Assembly (NCBI GenBank): GCA_025356475.1
Contig: JANXSX010000125.1
Coordinates: forward strand, 1-37,962
Origin: Isosphaeraceae bacterium
GTDB taxonomy: Bacteria > Planctomycetota > Planctomycetia > Isosphaerales > Isosphaeraceae
Length of the DNA: 37,962 bases
Direction of reading: 5' to 3'
Translations under genes and position numbers: made by a program
The notes under the pieces: generated by a model
Seen by the model: only the letters and a program-made list of their open reading frames with translations
The model's database searches: none
Told to the model about the DNA's origin: nothing
Shown: piece by piece, positions 7,558 to 16,695 of the stretch
Layout of the letters: the number at the start of each line of letters is the position of its first letter
Position numbering within the stretch: the stretch's first letter is position 1

Positions 7558-9522
7558 TTAATGGTAGTGATAGGGTTCGGGCAGAGTGACTTTCGGAGGG
7601 GGCATATATTCCGCCACCGCCTGCCCCAGACTCTGAAGCTCGACCATCTCGCGATATCGCCCGCTTCGCTCCATTAGGTCTTCATGTGAGCCGCATTCAA
7701 TGATCTTGCCGGCTTCCAGCACCAGGATCCGGTCGGCGTCGCGAATCGTGCTCAGTCGGTGAGCGATCACAAACGAGGTCCGGCCACGGAGCAGTTGCTC
7801 CAGACCTTGCTGGATCATCCGTTCGCTCTCGCTATCCAGGTTCGAGGTCGCCTCGTCGAGGATGAAGATTGCCGGGTCCGCGAGGACTGCGCGGGCGATC
7901 GCCAACCGCTGCCGCTGACCCCCACTGAGTCGGACCCCACGCTCTCCGATGATCGTGTCGTAGCCGTCAGGCATCGCCTCAATGAAGTCGGCGGCATAGG
8001 CGAGTTTCGCAGCCCGTTCGACAGCTTCTCGATCCGCGAATCGGACGGCGTAGGCGATATTCTCGGCGATTGTTCCATCGAATAAGAATACGTCTTGTTC
8101 GACAACTCCGAGCAAACGTCGATAGCTTTCAACCTCCACATCACGAAGGTCGATCCCATCAAGTTTGATCGAGCCTTCGGTGGGGTCGTAGAAACGGGCG
8201 ATCAAGTTGCAAAGGGTCGTCTTGCCCGCCCCACTCCGCCCAACCAAGGCAATGGTCTCTCCTGGTTGCACATCTAAGTTGATTTTATCAAGGACAGGTT
8301 CACTTGTATTTGGATACGCGAAGACGACACCTTCGATCGTGATTCGACCTTTGACTTCAGCCTTCTTGATCGAGATCGCTCCCGGACGCGAGACCATTTC
8401 GGTCGGCTCGGCCAGGATATCGAGAACTCTGTCGAACCCAGAAAGGTTGTTCTGCCACTGGGTGATACTCGTCGCGAGCACGGCGACTGGCTCGAGTAAC
8501 ATGGCCAGATAGACCAAGAACATCATCAAATCACCAAGCGTCAACTTCCCTTCCAGGACTCGCAGGCCACCATAATACAGCAGTCCCGCCGAGGCCAGAG
8601 GCAGGGCGAGTTCCCAGACCACTTCAACGATCCGCGACCACCACCAGGCAAAAATCTCCTGCCGAACCATCATATGATTCTCACCGACAAATCTCACGGA
8701 TTCGCGCTTGCGCCGCCCGAAGGCACGGACGACCCTCATCCCGCCGAACGCTTCGGCGGCTTTGGCGTCAATGTCCTGACGCTGCTTCCGAACATCTCGG
8801 TAGATCGGTCTCAACCTGCGATTCCAAAGCCGGTCCGAAATCGCCACACCTGGTAGGAGCAGGAACGAACCAAGCACCAACCGCCAATCGACCCAGACCA
8901 AGACCGCCATCCCGCCCAGAAGCTGAATAATCGCGCGCCAGGGGTTATAAAGCATGCTAAACAGCAGCTCTCCGACTCCACCCGCATCCTCACGGAGTAG
9001 ACTTGCTGCCCCGCCAGCCTTGAGTTGATAGACCCGATGTAGTGGCAACTTCGACGCATGTTCAAATACGTCTCTGCGAACCCGTACCTGTAACCGCTTG
9101 GTTGCGCGAGTGACTCGCCACCGACTGGAGAGCCCGATCACCGTACTTATCGCCGAAACTGCCAAAACAACCCCGACAAGCACCCCAAGCCGGGCTTTGG
9201 GCTCGATGGGCAGGGGTAGCCAACCTGCCAGACCTTGGCTGGCTGTCTTCTGGATCAGAACTCCGTCGATCACAAGCTTGGTGGCCGCCGGAGGGACCAG
9301 CTTGAGCAGGGTCGTCACCGACAGCCCTGCCAAGGCAATGGCTACGCTCAATCGCTGCCCGGCAAGCAGCTTATAGAGTTCGGAATAGAGGGTTCCGAGC
9401 GACCGAGTCCGTGTCTTGGGGCCGTTGGGCTTCCCCGCTGGATCTTCGCCAGACTTCGGTCGAGTGCGACGGTAGGTCGCGAACCTCGTCTTGCTGGAAA
9501 TGCGTGGATGGATCGAGGACAA
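7558..9522 (-). CDS. ABC exporter, fused permease and ATPase (MsbA/LmrA type)
   Basis: The protein has 654 residues. An N-terminal basic, disordered stretch of about 55 residues precedes a six-helix exporter domain (about 60-345) and a nucleotide-binding domain (about 380-635). Walker A GRSGAGKTT is at 428-436, the signature LSGGQ at 532-536, Walker B IFILDE just after, and the H-loop in IAHRLSTI. This half-size transporter should act as a homodimer. Lipid A, other lipids or drugs are all possible substrates; MsbA function is plausible because the window has LPS genes, but the gene is not linked to them. The start is TTG at 9522, supported by a strong TGGAGGG eight bases upstream. Confidence 0.9.
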   Translation of the reverse strand: MSSIHPRISSKTRFATYRRTRPKSGEDPAGKPNGPKTRTRSLGTLYSELYKLLAGQRLSVAIALAGLSVTTLLKLVPPAATKLVIDGVLIQKTASQGLAGWLPLPIEPKARLGVLVGVVLAVSAISTVIGLSSRWRVTRATKRLQVRVRRDVFEHASKLPLHRVYQLKAGGAASLLREDAGGVGELLFSMLYNPWRAIIQLLGGMAVLVWVDWRLVLGSFLLLPGVAISDRLWNRRLRPIYRDVRKQRQDIDAKAAEAFGGMRVVRAFGRRKRESVRFVGENHMMVRQEIFAWWWSRIVEVVWELALPLASAGLLYYGGLRVLEGKLTLGDLMMFLVYLAMLLEPVAVLATSITQWQNNLSGFDRVLDILAEPTEMVSRPGAISIKKAEVKGRITIEGVVFAYPNTSEPVLDKINLDVQPGETIALVGRSGAGKTTLCNLIARFYDPTEGSIKLDGIDLRDVEVESYRRLLGVVEQDVFLFDGTIAENIAYAVRFADREAVERAAKLAYAADFIEAMPDGYDTIIGERGVRLSGGQRQRLAIARAVLADPAIFILDEATSNLDSESERMIQQGLEQLLRGRTSFVIAHRLSTIRDADRILVLEAGKIIECGSHEDLMERSGRYREMVELQSLGQAVAEYMPPPKVTLPEPYHYH

Positions 9523-9620
9523 GAGGTAAACCCTCCAGCGGGTGACACAGGTGGGTCGAGTTCCTACTCGACAGACTCCCTATCATATCGCGGGAGGGCA
9601 AGTTTTGACGAATTGGGCAC

Positions 9621-10523
9621 TCAGGCAAACGCGGGTGCATAGGGCCGTCGAGGCTTTCCACCGCCACCGATCGCGTTGGGTGCGTTGTTTCCGACAACCT
9701 TCAAGGCCTGAATAATCAGGGTCAGTTGATCATCCATCGTCGCGGGGACATTGCCCAGAGCGGCAGGTTCGGCCTGGAAGGTCATGTTATCCCCGGAGGA
9801 ATCGACGAGGTACGCCCCGTAATCCTGGAGTGCCTTGGCAACCTGATAGCCTGGTCCGGAACTGCCCACCCCGAGCTTGGTGATATCCGTGGTCGGGGGA
9901 ATGGCCAAGAGGCTACCCATAAACAGGTTTCCCAATGCGCCATATGTGGTCTGATAACCATCATCTTGAGAAGGAAGCAGGCCAGACGTAGGAATGGCCA
10001 CCAGTCGCATTTTGGTGATAGGCCGCGCGTTGGACCATGATCGCAACGGCGTGGGGAATGCTTCGGATCAACTCACCTTTACAAATCAATCCCTCGATCG
10101 TTGAGCCGCCTGGTATATCTCGACGACGTATGGATGGGTGTGATAGATGATATGAAGATAACTGTCGAATTCTGGGTCAGGCACGGCATTATCCAGGACA
10201 CGAATTGCGAACGAAGGGGCGGAATCGCCATTACGCCAAACATGCCTTATGGGGTTTTTGTTCGTCGAAACATAAATAGGGTTGCTTCAGTTGGTGACGT
10301 TCATATAAGCGCCACCCCCCGTGCTGAAACCTGGCGAATTGATCGCCTTATATGCAGCCGCCGATCCGATCGGCATGTTCCAGGGATCGTTGGCGGCGAA
10401 CGGCCAATAGGCTGCGTCGCGAGTCACTTCTGTGGCGAAAACCTGACTACCGAGCCCGGCGATACCGGCCAGTCCCGCAGCGACTTCCTTTGCCCAAACA
10501 CGCCTCGTCACGGGTCGCATCAT
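9621..10523 (-). pseudogene. Decayed gene for a secreted protein
   Basis: One ancestral gene can be followed leftward through several frames. It starts at ATG 10523 (GAGG seven bases upstream) with a Tat/Sec-like signal (RRVWAKEVAAGLAGIAGLG) and a NDPWNMPIGS motif. An in-frame TGA at 10287-10289 interrupts it, yet the same frame continues as protein (NPIYVSTNKNPIRHVW ... DPEFDSYLHIIYHTHPYVVEIYQ) to a second TGA at 10086-10088. The sequence resumes in another frame as GGSTIEGLICKGELIRSIP and HSYVWPAS. After a shift near 9968-9982 it continues as SQDDGYQTTYGALGNLFMGS to the stop at 9621. Three lesions, and probably an internal deletion near 10105, make it non-functional. The WNTPI-type motif is found in secreted proteins of unknown function; I cannot name an activity. 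Confidence 0.75.
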
Positions 10524-10652
10524 GGAAAAACCTCGCGTTCATCGAATCATCCCTGACCAAGCGATAGCCTGGTCGATGAAGGTGACGAATCCTACGCGAG
10601 GACATTCGCGAATGTGACACAGCTTCTTGGAAACGGAACAAAACCCTTGCGA

Positions 10653-11171
10653 TTAGATCTGTTCCGCTTGGTTCAGCCGAATCGAAATGACCGGCGGATT
10701 CTTGAGCGATTGAGCGATCACACAATAGCGTTCGGTGAGCATGGTCAGTGAATTGAGTTGATCGATCGTTGCATCAGCATCAAGTTGAAAGTTGACATGA
10801 ATGGTTGAGAATCCGATCGGGACTTCCTTGCTGACTCCAAGGGTGCCCCGGAAGTCGAGAGTTCCGATGGCGGTCACTTTGCCTCCCCGGAGGTTGATCT
10901 TCATCGCGGTCGCCACGGCGGTGAGGGTCACCCCTGCGCAGGCCACTAGGGCCTCAAGAAGCATATCCCCCGAACAAGCCCAGGTCCCAGTCCCACCTGC
11001 GGCAGAGTGCAAACCCGCTGTGACCGGCCCTGCAATGGTATCGAGCTGACAGGTCAGATCTGCAGGAGCGAGCGTGCCCACGACCTTCATCGTCTGGACC
11101 GCTGACGCTGGGTCCTCGCGATATCTGGCCTTCAGGGGAGTCTGGATGGCCTTCAATTCGTCGGCAGTCAA
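10653..11171 (-). CDS. OsmC-family protein (thiol-dependent peroxidase or related)
   Basis: The protein has 172 residues and no signal peptide. The two conserved OsmC/Ohr cysteines are visible: Cys78 in LLEALVACAG and Cys150 in LTERYCVIAQSL. These reduce organic hydroperoxides in characterised members; whether this copy is OsmC, Ohr or a YhfA-like relative cannot be settled by eye. The start is TTG at 11171 with GGAAGG eight bases upstream. It is divergent from the DUF1501 gene (105-bp gap, so the promoters are shared or adjacent). Downstream is the pseudogene. Confidence 0.85.
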   Translation of the reverse strand: MTADELKAIQTPLKARYREDPASAVQTMKVVGTLAPADLTCQLDTIAGPVTAGLHSAAGGTGTWACSGDMLLEALVACAGVTLTAVATAMKINLRGGKVTAIGTLDFRGTLGVSKEVPIGFSTIHVNFQLDADATIDQLNSLTMLTERYCVIAQSLKNPPVISIRLNQAEQI

Positions 11172-11276
11172 GGTGTTGACCTTCCTTGCATGAGGATGTT
11201 GAATTTTAGTTCTACACAGATTTCGACAATCTTGGTATGCTTTATTAGTCGAGTCTGGGGCTGAACGAGGATCTTT

Positions 11277-12710
11277 ATGTTACCAAACCATTGCCACCCG
11301 CACGCCTTCGGATCGTGGAATGCCCGCGACCTGGAGGGACTTGTGGTGTGTAGCCGCAGAGGGATGCTCAAGGCGGGCCTCGCAGGGCTCGCCGGCTTGA
11401 GCTTGCCCGACCTACTGAAGCGCAGGGCGAGCGGGGGGGTTTCATCGCATCGCAAGTCGGTGATTCTTTTATGGATGGCGGGCGGCCCCAGTCAAATCGA
11501 CACCTGGGACCCGAAACCAGATCGACCCCTCGAAAATCGCGGCCCGTTTGGCACGATCCCAACCAGGGTTCCAGGGGTCTTCCTGTGCGAGCACCTTCCC
11601 AAGCAAGCGGCGTTGCTCGACAAGTTCACAATCATCAGATCTGTCGATTGCAAGCATTCGAATCACGAACCTAACAAAGTTTTCCAGACGGGCAACCTGA
11701 CGGCGGAGGGGCGGACCAACCCCGAGGCTGAGAATTACCCGGCGATTGGTGCTCATATTGCCAAACTCACTGGCAGCAAGCAACCGGGGATACCCCCTTA
11801 TGTGACATTCCAGACCTCGCGATCCCACATTGCCCAGGGGGGATGGCTTGGGCGTCAGTTTGACCCTTTCCAGGCCGGCAACGCCAGTCGACTACCAATC
11901 TACAATAACGTGGGTGTCGACTCGGGAAAGGTGGCAGGGGCGAGCTTCTTTCAACTTCCGGGTGGACTGAGCCAGGAACGCCTCGCAACTCGACGCCACC
12001 TGCTCAGCGATCTCGACGCGATGAGATCCGCACTTGAACACTCGCCATCGGTGGAAGGTATGGACAAGTTTGGTCATCAGGCGATCGACCTGTTGACCGG
12101 TCGGCGCGCTCAAGAGGCGTTTGACATCGACCGCGAGCCCCAATCCGTCCGCGACCGGTACGGCAAGCATCTCTGGTGTCAGCAGGCCTTACTCGCGAGA
12201 CGCCTGGTGGAAGCGGGGTCGAGCTTTGTGACCCTGGATTTATCGTACCACACGGCCTCGGGGACCTGGGACACGCATGGCGATAATATCCCGCCTTATG
12301 GGGGCATTTCCAAGGGCTTGAAACCGCTCCTGCCGATTTTCGACCACCTGATCACGACCCTGGTCGCCGACTTGGAAGAGCGCGGGCTGCTCGATGATAC
12401 GCTCGTGATCGCCATGGGTGAATTTGGTCGAACGCCACAGATGGGAACTCAGGGGAGTACCGATGGCCGCAACCATTGGACGTCAGTCATGTCGATGTGT
12501 CTGGCAGGCGGAGGATTACGGCATGGGCAAGTGATCGGTTCCACCGAGCGCGATGGCGGGCATATCTCGGAACGACCGGTGACTCCGGGTGACCTGGCAG
12601 CCACGATCTATCAATATTTCGGCGTTCCGCTCGACTCAACGTATCTCGACCCAACGGGGCGACCCCGGTTCCTGGTTGAACATGGGGCACCGATCGACGA
12701 GCTCTTCTGA
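11277..12710 (+). CDS. DUF1501 protein with twin-arginine signal
   Basis: The protein has 477 residues. The N terminus carries a Tat-like signal, CSRRGMLKAGLAGLAGLSLPD (about 25-45). The rest is the DUF1501 domain, a sulfatase/alkaline phosphatase-like fold, with recognisable blocks ILLWMAGGPSQIDTWDPKP, NHEPNKVFQTG, WDTHGDN, AMGEFGRTPQ and GGHISERPVTPGDLAATIY. Planctomycetes have dozens of copies, usually beside a DUF1549/DUF1553 cytochrome gene; this one has no such partner. Substrates are unknown. The start ATG has GAGG six bases upstream. It ends facing the sigma factor gene with a 90-bp gap. Confidence 0.9.
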   Translation: MLPNHCHPHAFGSWNARDLEGLVVCSRRGMLKAGLAGLAGLSLPDLLKRRASGGVSSHRKSVILLWMAGGPSQIDTWDPKPDRPLENRGPFGTIPTRVPGVFLCEHLPKQAALLDKFTIIRSVDCKHSNHEPNKVFQTGNLTAEGRTNPEAENYPAIGAHIAKLTGSKQPGIPPYVTFQTSRSHIAQGGWLGRQFDPFQAGNASRLPIYNNVGVDSGKVAGASFFQLPGGLSQERLATRRHLLSDLDAMRSALEHSPSVEGMDKFGHQAIDLLTGRRAQEAFDIDREPQSVRDRYGKHLWCQQALLARRLVEAGSSFVTLDLSYHTASGTWDTHGDNIPPYGGISKGLKPLLPIFDHLITTLVADLEERGLLDDTLVIAMGEFGRTPQMGTQGSTDGRNHWTSVMSMCLAGGGLRHGQVIGSTERDGGHISERPVTPGDLAATIYQYFGVPLDSTYLDPTGRPRFLVEHGAPIDELF

Positions 12711-12800
12711 CTCATTTTTGGGGGCCTCGGAAAGGGGACAGGTACCGAGCGATGACACTCAGAGCCGGTCTCCAAATCCGAGCCGAGTCCCAGGTTGCTG

Positions 12801-13658
12801 TTAGTTCCCTACCCTGGCCGACTCTCCCCCTAGCGAGAGGACAAGCTTGCCGAGTGCTTGGGTTTCGAGCTGACGTACTCGCTCACGGGTCAGGTTAAGA
12901 TTCTCTCCAACTTCACGAAGCGTCATCGGCAGGTAGGGTTCTAGACCAAATCGCATCTTGATAACACTCGCTTCTCGATCCTCAAGTTGATCGATCCGGG
13001 CGAAGATCCTCTCGAGGTCGTCAGCCTCGATCATCATCATGTCGGGCGACTTGGATCTGTCATCGGTGAGGACATCATCAAGCATGAACCCCTCATTCTC
13101 AGCTCCTTCCGGGTGAGGGGTGAGGTTATGCACCTGAATGGCCTTGGCCACGATGCTAACCTTCTTCTTGGAGAGTCGAAGCGATTGGCCGATCTCATCA
13201 GGTGTAGGAGGCCGACCGAGCTTATCGGTCAGGAACGTGGTCACCCGCTTCCACTTGGAGAGCAAGCTAACCATGTAGGCTGGTAGCCGGATCGGCTTGC
13301 CATTGTTCATGACCGCGCGACGGATCGACTGCTTGATCCAGTAACTTGCATAGGTACTGAATCGGTTTTCGAGACGCCCATCGAAACCCTCGACCGCACG
13401 CATGAGTCCGAGGTTCCCTTCCTCGATCAGATCTTCGAGCGAGAGCCCTTTGTTGACGTAACCTCGTGCGATGTTGACCACCAACCGCAGATTTGCGCTG
13501 ACCATATGCTCACGCGCATAGGGGTCACCTTCCGCGATCCGAGCAGCCAACTTGCGTTCCTCATCATGGGTCAGAAGAGGAGTGTTGTTGATGTCCTGGA
13601 GGTAGATCTGAAGAGGTGAGTGGTTGTGATAATCACGACGCTCTTGACGCAAGCTCAT
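12801..13658 (-). CDS. Sigma-70 family RNA polymerase sigma factor (primary-like, group 2)
   Basis: The protein has 285 residues. Region 1.2 (SPLQIYLQDINNTPLLTHDEE) begins near residue 15. Region 2 (NLRLVVNIARGYVNKGLSLEDLI ... RFSTYASYWIKQSIRRA) contains the -10 recognition helix. Region 3 starts near KPIRLPAYM and region 4 near the end has TLREVGENLNLTRERVRQLE, the -35 helix-turn-helix. It lacks the long N-terminal region 1.1 and the insert of housekeeping RpoD, so it is likely an alternative primary-like factor (SigA/RpoS class); planctomycetes often have several. The frame is open to 13799, but ATG 13658 has a perfect AAGGAG eight bases upstream. Confidence 0.92.
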   Translation of the reverse strand: MSLRQERRDYHNHSPLQIYLQDINNTPLLTHDEERKLAARIAEGDPYAREHMVSANLRLVVNIARGYVNKGLSLEDLIEEGNLGLMRAVEGFDGRLENRFSTYASYWIKQSIRRAVMNNGKPIRLPAYMVSLLSKWKRVTTFLTDKLGRPPTPDEIGQSLRLSKKKVSIVAKAIQVHNLTPHPEGAENEGFMLDDVLTDDRSKSPDMMMIEADDLERIFARIDQLEDREASVIKMRFGLEPYLPMTLREVGENLNLTRERVRQLETQALGKLVLSLGGESARVGN

Positions 13659-13997
13659 CGGGTACACTCCTTGTGAAGCCAATGTCTCAACCGTCTGGCG
13701 CGGCATCGCGCGCCCAGAACTCCTCTCCACTCCGAACGCATCCGGATTCCTCCGGATCCGACCTATGAAGAGCAGACTTGGGTCACAGTCTTGACACAAG
13801 GAAGGTAGGGCGCGAATTCACCTTTCGCCAATTCCGTGCTCAGGAATTCTTAAGACCTCTCTCGATTTCGTGCGATTTGTGACCAATCTGATGCCAAAAA
13901 AAGTCGTCGATTCAGCCATCCCACAGGGCGATGCCCTGGGATGATTTGTGGCCGCCCTTTCAGGACGACAAAACTCCTGAGGACGTCGATTCGAGGG
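13659..13997. other. Gene-free region upstream of the sigma factor gene
   Basis: This 339-bp gap between two leftward genes holds the hairpin and T-run described separately and should contain the sigma factor promoter. No other open frame with a ribosome binding site is visible. Confidence 0.5.
13896..13940 (-). terminator. Hairpin plus T-run downstream of ftsY and its small partner
   Basis: Read leftward, a CAGGGC/GCCCTG stem with a three-base loop (13924-13938, extended by two more pairs past a bulge) is followed after about 22 bases by seven T (13902-13896). It lies about 60 bases after the stop of the small membrane protein gene, which fits the end of the ftsY transcript. The gap between stem and T-run is longer than usual. 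Confidence 0.4.
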
Positions 13998-14231
13998 TTA
14001 ATCCATGAAACGGAAGTCGCGGCCGAAAACAAATCCTGCGATCGGTCCAATGAGTGTCGCGAATTCGAACATGCGCAGGAACTTCGAAGGTCCACCCATC
14101 AAAAAATCTTGCGAGAATATGATCAAACACATGAGAAAAAACACGTGCATCACGATGATGCCGATCACTTTGAGCACCGTGACCATCGAAAGGCTCAAGC
14201 CTCCAACCAACCAACCAACCCGAATCGTCAC
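13998..14231 (-). CDS. Small two-helix membrane protein downstream of ftsY
   Basis: This frame of about 77 residues starts at GTG 14231 (TTG 14234 and ATG 14186 are alternatives) and encodes one clear membrane helix (VTVLKVIGIIVMHVFFLMCL, about residues 17-36). A second short hydrophobic stretch (FATLIGPIAGFVFG) lies near the C terminus, which ends RDFRFMD. The composition is far more protein-like than the other frames across the region. It begins about 40 bases after the ftsY stop in the same direction, so it is probably co-transcribed. No strong ribosome binding site decides the start. I do not recognise a family. Confidence 0.5.
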   Translation of the reverse strand: MTIRVGWLVGGLSLSMVTVLKVIGIIVMHVFFLMCLIIFSQDFLMGGPSKFLRMFEFATLIGPIAGFVFGRDFRFMD

Positions 14232-14272
14232 CAAGTGGGAGGGTCTTCGTAAATCGTCATCCTCTCCTCCAC

Positions 14273-15178
14273 TCAGGCGAACAAGGATTCCACAAAGGTA
14301 TCTGCGTCGAAAGGCTGCAAGTCGTCGAGGCCTTCACCCACTCCGATGAACTTGACGGGCAGGTTGATCGACTGCCGGACCGCCACGACGACCCCTCCCT
14401 TTGCGGTCCCATCGAGCTTGGTCAAAATGACCCCGGTGCATCCGATACTCTTGGTGAACACCTCCGCCTGGCGGATCGCGTTCTGGCCGTTGGTGGAGTC
14501 GAGGACAAGGAGGACCTCGTGGGGGGCCCCTGGAATCTTGCGCTGGAGGACACTTTTCACTTTTTCGAGTTCACGCATCAAGTGGGTCTGTGTATGGAGG
14601 CGACCGGCGGTATCAACGATCAGGACGTCGGGTTGGCGAGCCAAGGCGCGGTCGCAGGCGTCGTGAGCGACGCTGGCGGGATCGGCTCCAGGAGCGCCTC
14701 GAACAATGTCAGCGCCCGAGCGTTCGGCCCAGATGCTCAACTGATCCGCCGCAGCCGCACGAAAGGTATCGCAGGCGGCGAGGAGGATCGTCTTGCCCTC
14801 ATCTTTGAGGTGCTGGGCAAGCTTGGCAATCGAGGTTGTCTTGCCCGAGCCGTTGACACCCGCGATGAGATAAACGGTGGGCTTATGGGGGGCGACGTAG
14901 AGCGTGCCCGGTCGGGGATCAACCAGGAGCGCTTTGAGTTCCGACTTCACGAGAGAGATCAAGTCTTCATCTGCGGTTTTGTCGGCATAGGCTTCCCGGA
15001 CGCGATCGAGGATCTTCCGAGTCGAGACCACTCCGACATCTGCCTGGATCAGCTTTGACTCAAGCCGTTCCAGGAACGACGCGTCGACCGTTTGGCCGAA
15101 CCACGAGCGGACATCGAGCAACTTGGCCGTCTTGGCCAGGCCCTTCTTGAAGCGGTCGAACAGGTCTTTCACGGCCAT
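14273..15178 (-). CDS. ftsY: Signal recognition particle receptor FtsY
   Basis: The protein has 301 residues, the NG core without the long acidic A domain of E. coli FtsY. A helical N domain (1-85) precedes the GTPase G domain, with Walker A GVNGSGKTT at 107-115, DTFRAAAADQL at 137-147, DTAGR at 189-193 and TKLDG at 253-257. It receives SRP-bound nascent membrane proteins and passes them to SecYEG at the inner membrane. It starts at ATG 15178. A 67-bp gap separates it from the PHP gene upstream; the order nusB, PHP, ftsY, small membrane protein suggests one leftward transcript. Confidence 0.95.
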   Translation of the reverse strand: MAVKDLFDRFKKGLAKTAKLLDVRSWFGQTVDASFLERLESKLIQADVGVVSTRKILDRVREAYADKTADEDLISLVKSELKALLVDPRPGTLYVAPHKPTVYLIAGVNGSGKTTSIAKLAQHLKDEGKTILLAACDTFRAAAADQLSIWAERSGADIVRGAPGADPASVAHDACDRALARQPDVLIVDTAGRLHTQTHLMRELEKVKSVLQRKIPGAPHEVLLVLDSTNGQNAIRQAEVFTKSIGCTGVILTKLDGTAKGGVVVAVRQSINLPVKFIGVGEGLDDLQPFDADTFVESLFA

Positions 15179-15245
15179 CGGGCGTACTCGATCTAGGGAA
15201 CAAAGCCTGAACTCTCATCAATATACGGTGCGACCGGCGATTTGA

Positions 15246-16091
15246 TCACCCCGATCCTGCCTTGGCTCTCAGCCGCTCGACATCCTCGATCGGCATGGTG
15301 ACACTCCCTAACCACCGACCGAGCCGGTCATTGGAGTGGAAATCGCTTCCTGCAGTCGGGACCAGCCCCATCGCATCGGCCCAGGATCTCCACCTGGGAC
15401 CGAGCTTGGCATTGATCCCGGGGCCGGCGACCTCGATCGAGCCCAGGCCGCCATCTGCGTATTCGCGAAGGGTGACTTCTCGAAGGTCGAAGGGAGGGTG
15501 GGCCAACCCAGCAATTCCACCAGCCTGCCGGACAAGTTCGATGGCCTTCATCCACGGCAAACGAGGCTTGGGAACTTGGGCTGGTCCATTCTCGCCGAGA
15601 TACAGTGCGAACGCGTCGCGATTGGACTTCACCTGGCCTGTCCGGACCAACCAGTCGGCCAGATGCTTGCGACCGATTGTGGCTCTGGGAAAGGCGTTAC
15701 GAAGGGCAGTCAGATCGACTCGCAGGCCGAGTTCCTGCAAATTCTCGACCATCAACTCGATCCGTACCTTGCGGGCTGATCGCAGTTCGGCGCTCACTCG
15801 GAGCAATTCCGGGTGAAATTCGTTGATGAAATGGCCGAGGATATGGACCTCACGGCCTTCTCGCTCAGCGGTGATCTCGATCCCGCCGATCAGCTCGATC
15901 CCCAAGCGGATCGCCTCAGGCCGAGCGACCTCGATTGCGCTGACGGTGTCGTGGTCGGTGATTGCCAAAGCGGCCAGACCACGGTCGAAGGCGGTCCGGA
16001 CGACCTCGCCCGGCGAACACGCCCCGTCGGAGTGGGTCGTGTGGACGTGGAGATCAGCGGTGACCCTGGCAACTGGGGGCCTAGCCCTCAT
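15246..16091 (-). CDS. PHP-domain phosphoesterase (YciV/RNase AM-like)
   Basis: The protein has 281 residues. The PHP metal motif HVHTTHSDG begins at His15, and further ligands appear in ALAITDHDT, the Glu in GGIEITAE, the HILGHF strand, LAHPPF and the final GSDFHSND. This matches the stand-alone PHP family whose E. coli member (YciV/RnaAM) trims the 5' end of rRNAs and degrades 3',5'-bisphosphates; the exact substrate is inferred. Its ATG overlaps the end of nusB by 11 bases, implying translational coupling and suggesting a link to RNA metabolism. Confidence 0.85.
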   Translation of the reverse strand: MRARPPVARVTADLHVHTTHSDGACSPGEVVRTAFDRGLAALAITDHDTVSAIEVARPEAIRLGIELIGGIEITAEREGREVHILGHFINEFHPELLRVSAELRSARKVRIELMVENLQELGLRVDLTALRNAFPRATIGRKHLADWLVRTGQVKSNRDAFALYLGENGPAQVPKPRLPWMKAIELVRQAGGIAGLAHPPFDLREVTLREYADGGLGSIEVAGPGINAKLGPRWRSWADAMGLVPTAGSDFHSNDRLGRWLGSVTMPIEDVERLRAKAGSG

Positions 16092-16563
16092 TGATCGGTT
16101 TGTCAGCTTCGATCGGTTCCGGCCCGATCGGTGCTAGAGCGACCTCGACCTTGGCGACCGCTGCTGCGCTTGGCAGTCGGTCGAGGATTCCGTTGACGAA
16201 TCGGCTCGACTGCGCAGTGCTGTACCGCTTGGCGAGTTCTAGGGCCTCGTTGATCGCGACCTTGGTGGGGACTTCGGGAGAGTAGAGGATCTCGAATGCC
16301 CCGAGCCGCAAGATGTTACGGTCGATGGCAGCCATCCGATCCATCCGCCAGTTCTCCGCGACGCCGGAGATCAGCTCATCGATCCGAGGTTGATTGTCAC
16401 GAACGCCGGAGACCAGTTTGTGGGCGAACTCGCAGTGGGCAGATTCTCCGCGCAGCCTGCGTTCGATAAACCTCTGGACTTCTTTGTGGTCGAGTCCGGG
16501 GTTCTGTTCGGTCTGGTAAAGAACTTGGAGTGCGATTTCTCGGGCACGTGTACGTCGGGTCAT
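16081..16563 (-). CDS. nusB: Transcription antitermination factor NusB
   Basis: The protein has 160 residues. It has the all-helical NusB fold, with the typical N terminus RTRAREIALQVLYQ and the conserved C-terminal blocks MDRMAAIDRNILRLGAFEIL and VPTKVAINEALELAKRYS, then FVNGILD. A 20-residue acidic tail is extra. NusB binds boxA RNA with ribosomal protein S10 and prevents premature termination of rRNA operons. AAGG lies six bases before the ATG. It leads a likely operon with the PHP phosphoesterase and ftsY. Confidence 0.95.
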   Translation of the reverse strand: MTRRTRAREIALQVLYQTEQNPGLDHKEVQRFIERRLRGESAHCEFAHKLVSGVRDNQPRIDELISGVAENWRMDRMAAIDRNILRLGAFEILYSPEVPTKVAINEALELAKRYSTAQSSRFVNGILDRLPSAAAVAKVEVALAPIGPEPIEADKPINEG

Positions 16564-16695
16564 GACAGCCTTAAGCGCTTGGCTCGGTCGCTCACAAAAT
16601 CAGAAATCCGCCCGAGTCCATCAGGGCTTTCCATCATCTTACGTTAGCGATGGTCGAACCGGGAAGGGCAAGCGGACACAAGCCGCTGATCAAAC

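Noticed and set aside
7558-9522. Naming the ABC exporter msbA
   Set aside because: The motifs fit the wider exporter family, and there is no linkage to lipid A genes, so a specific symbol is not supported.
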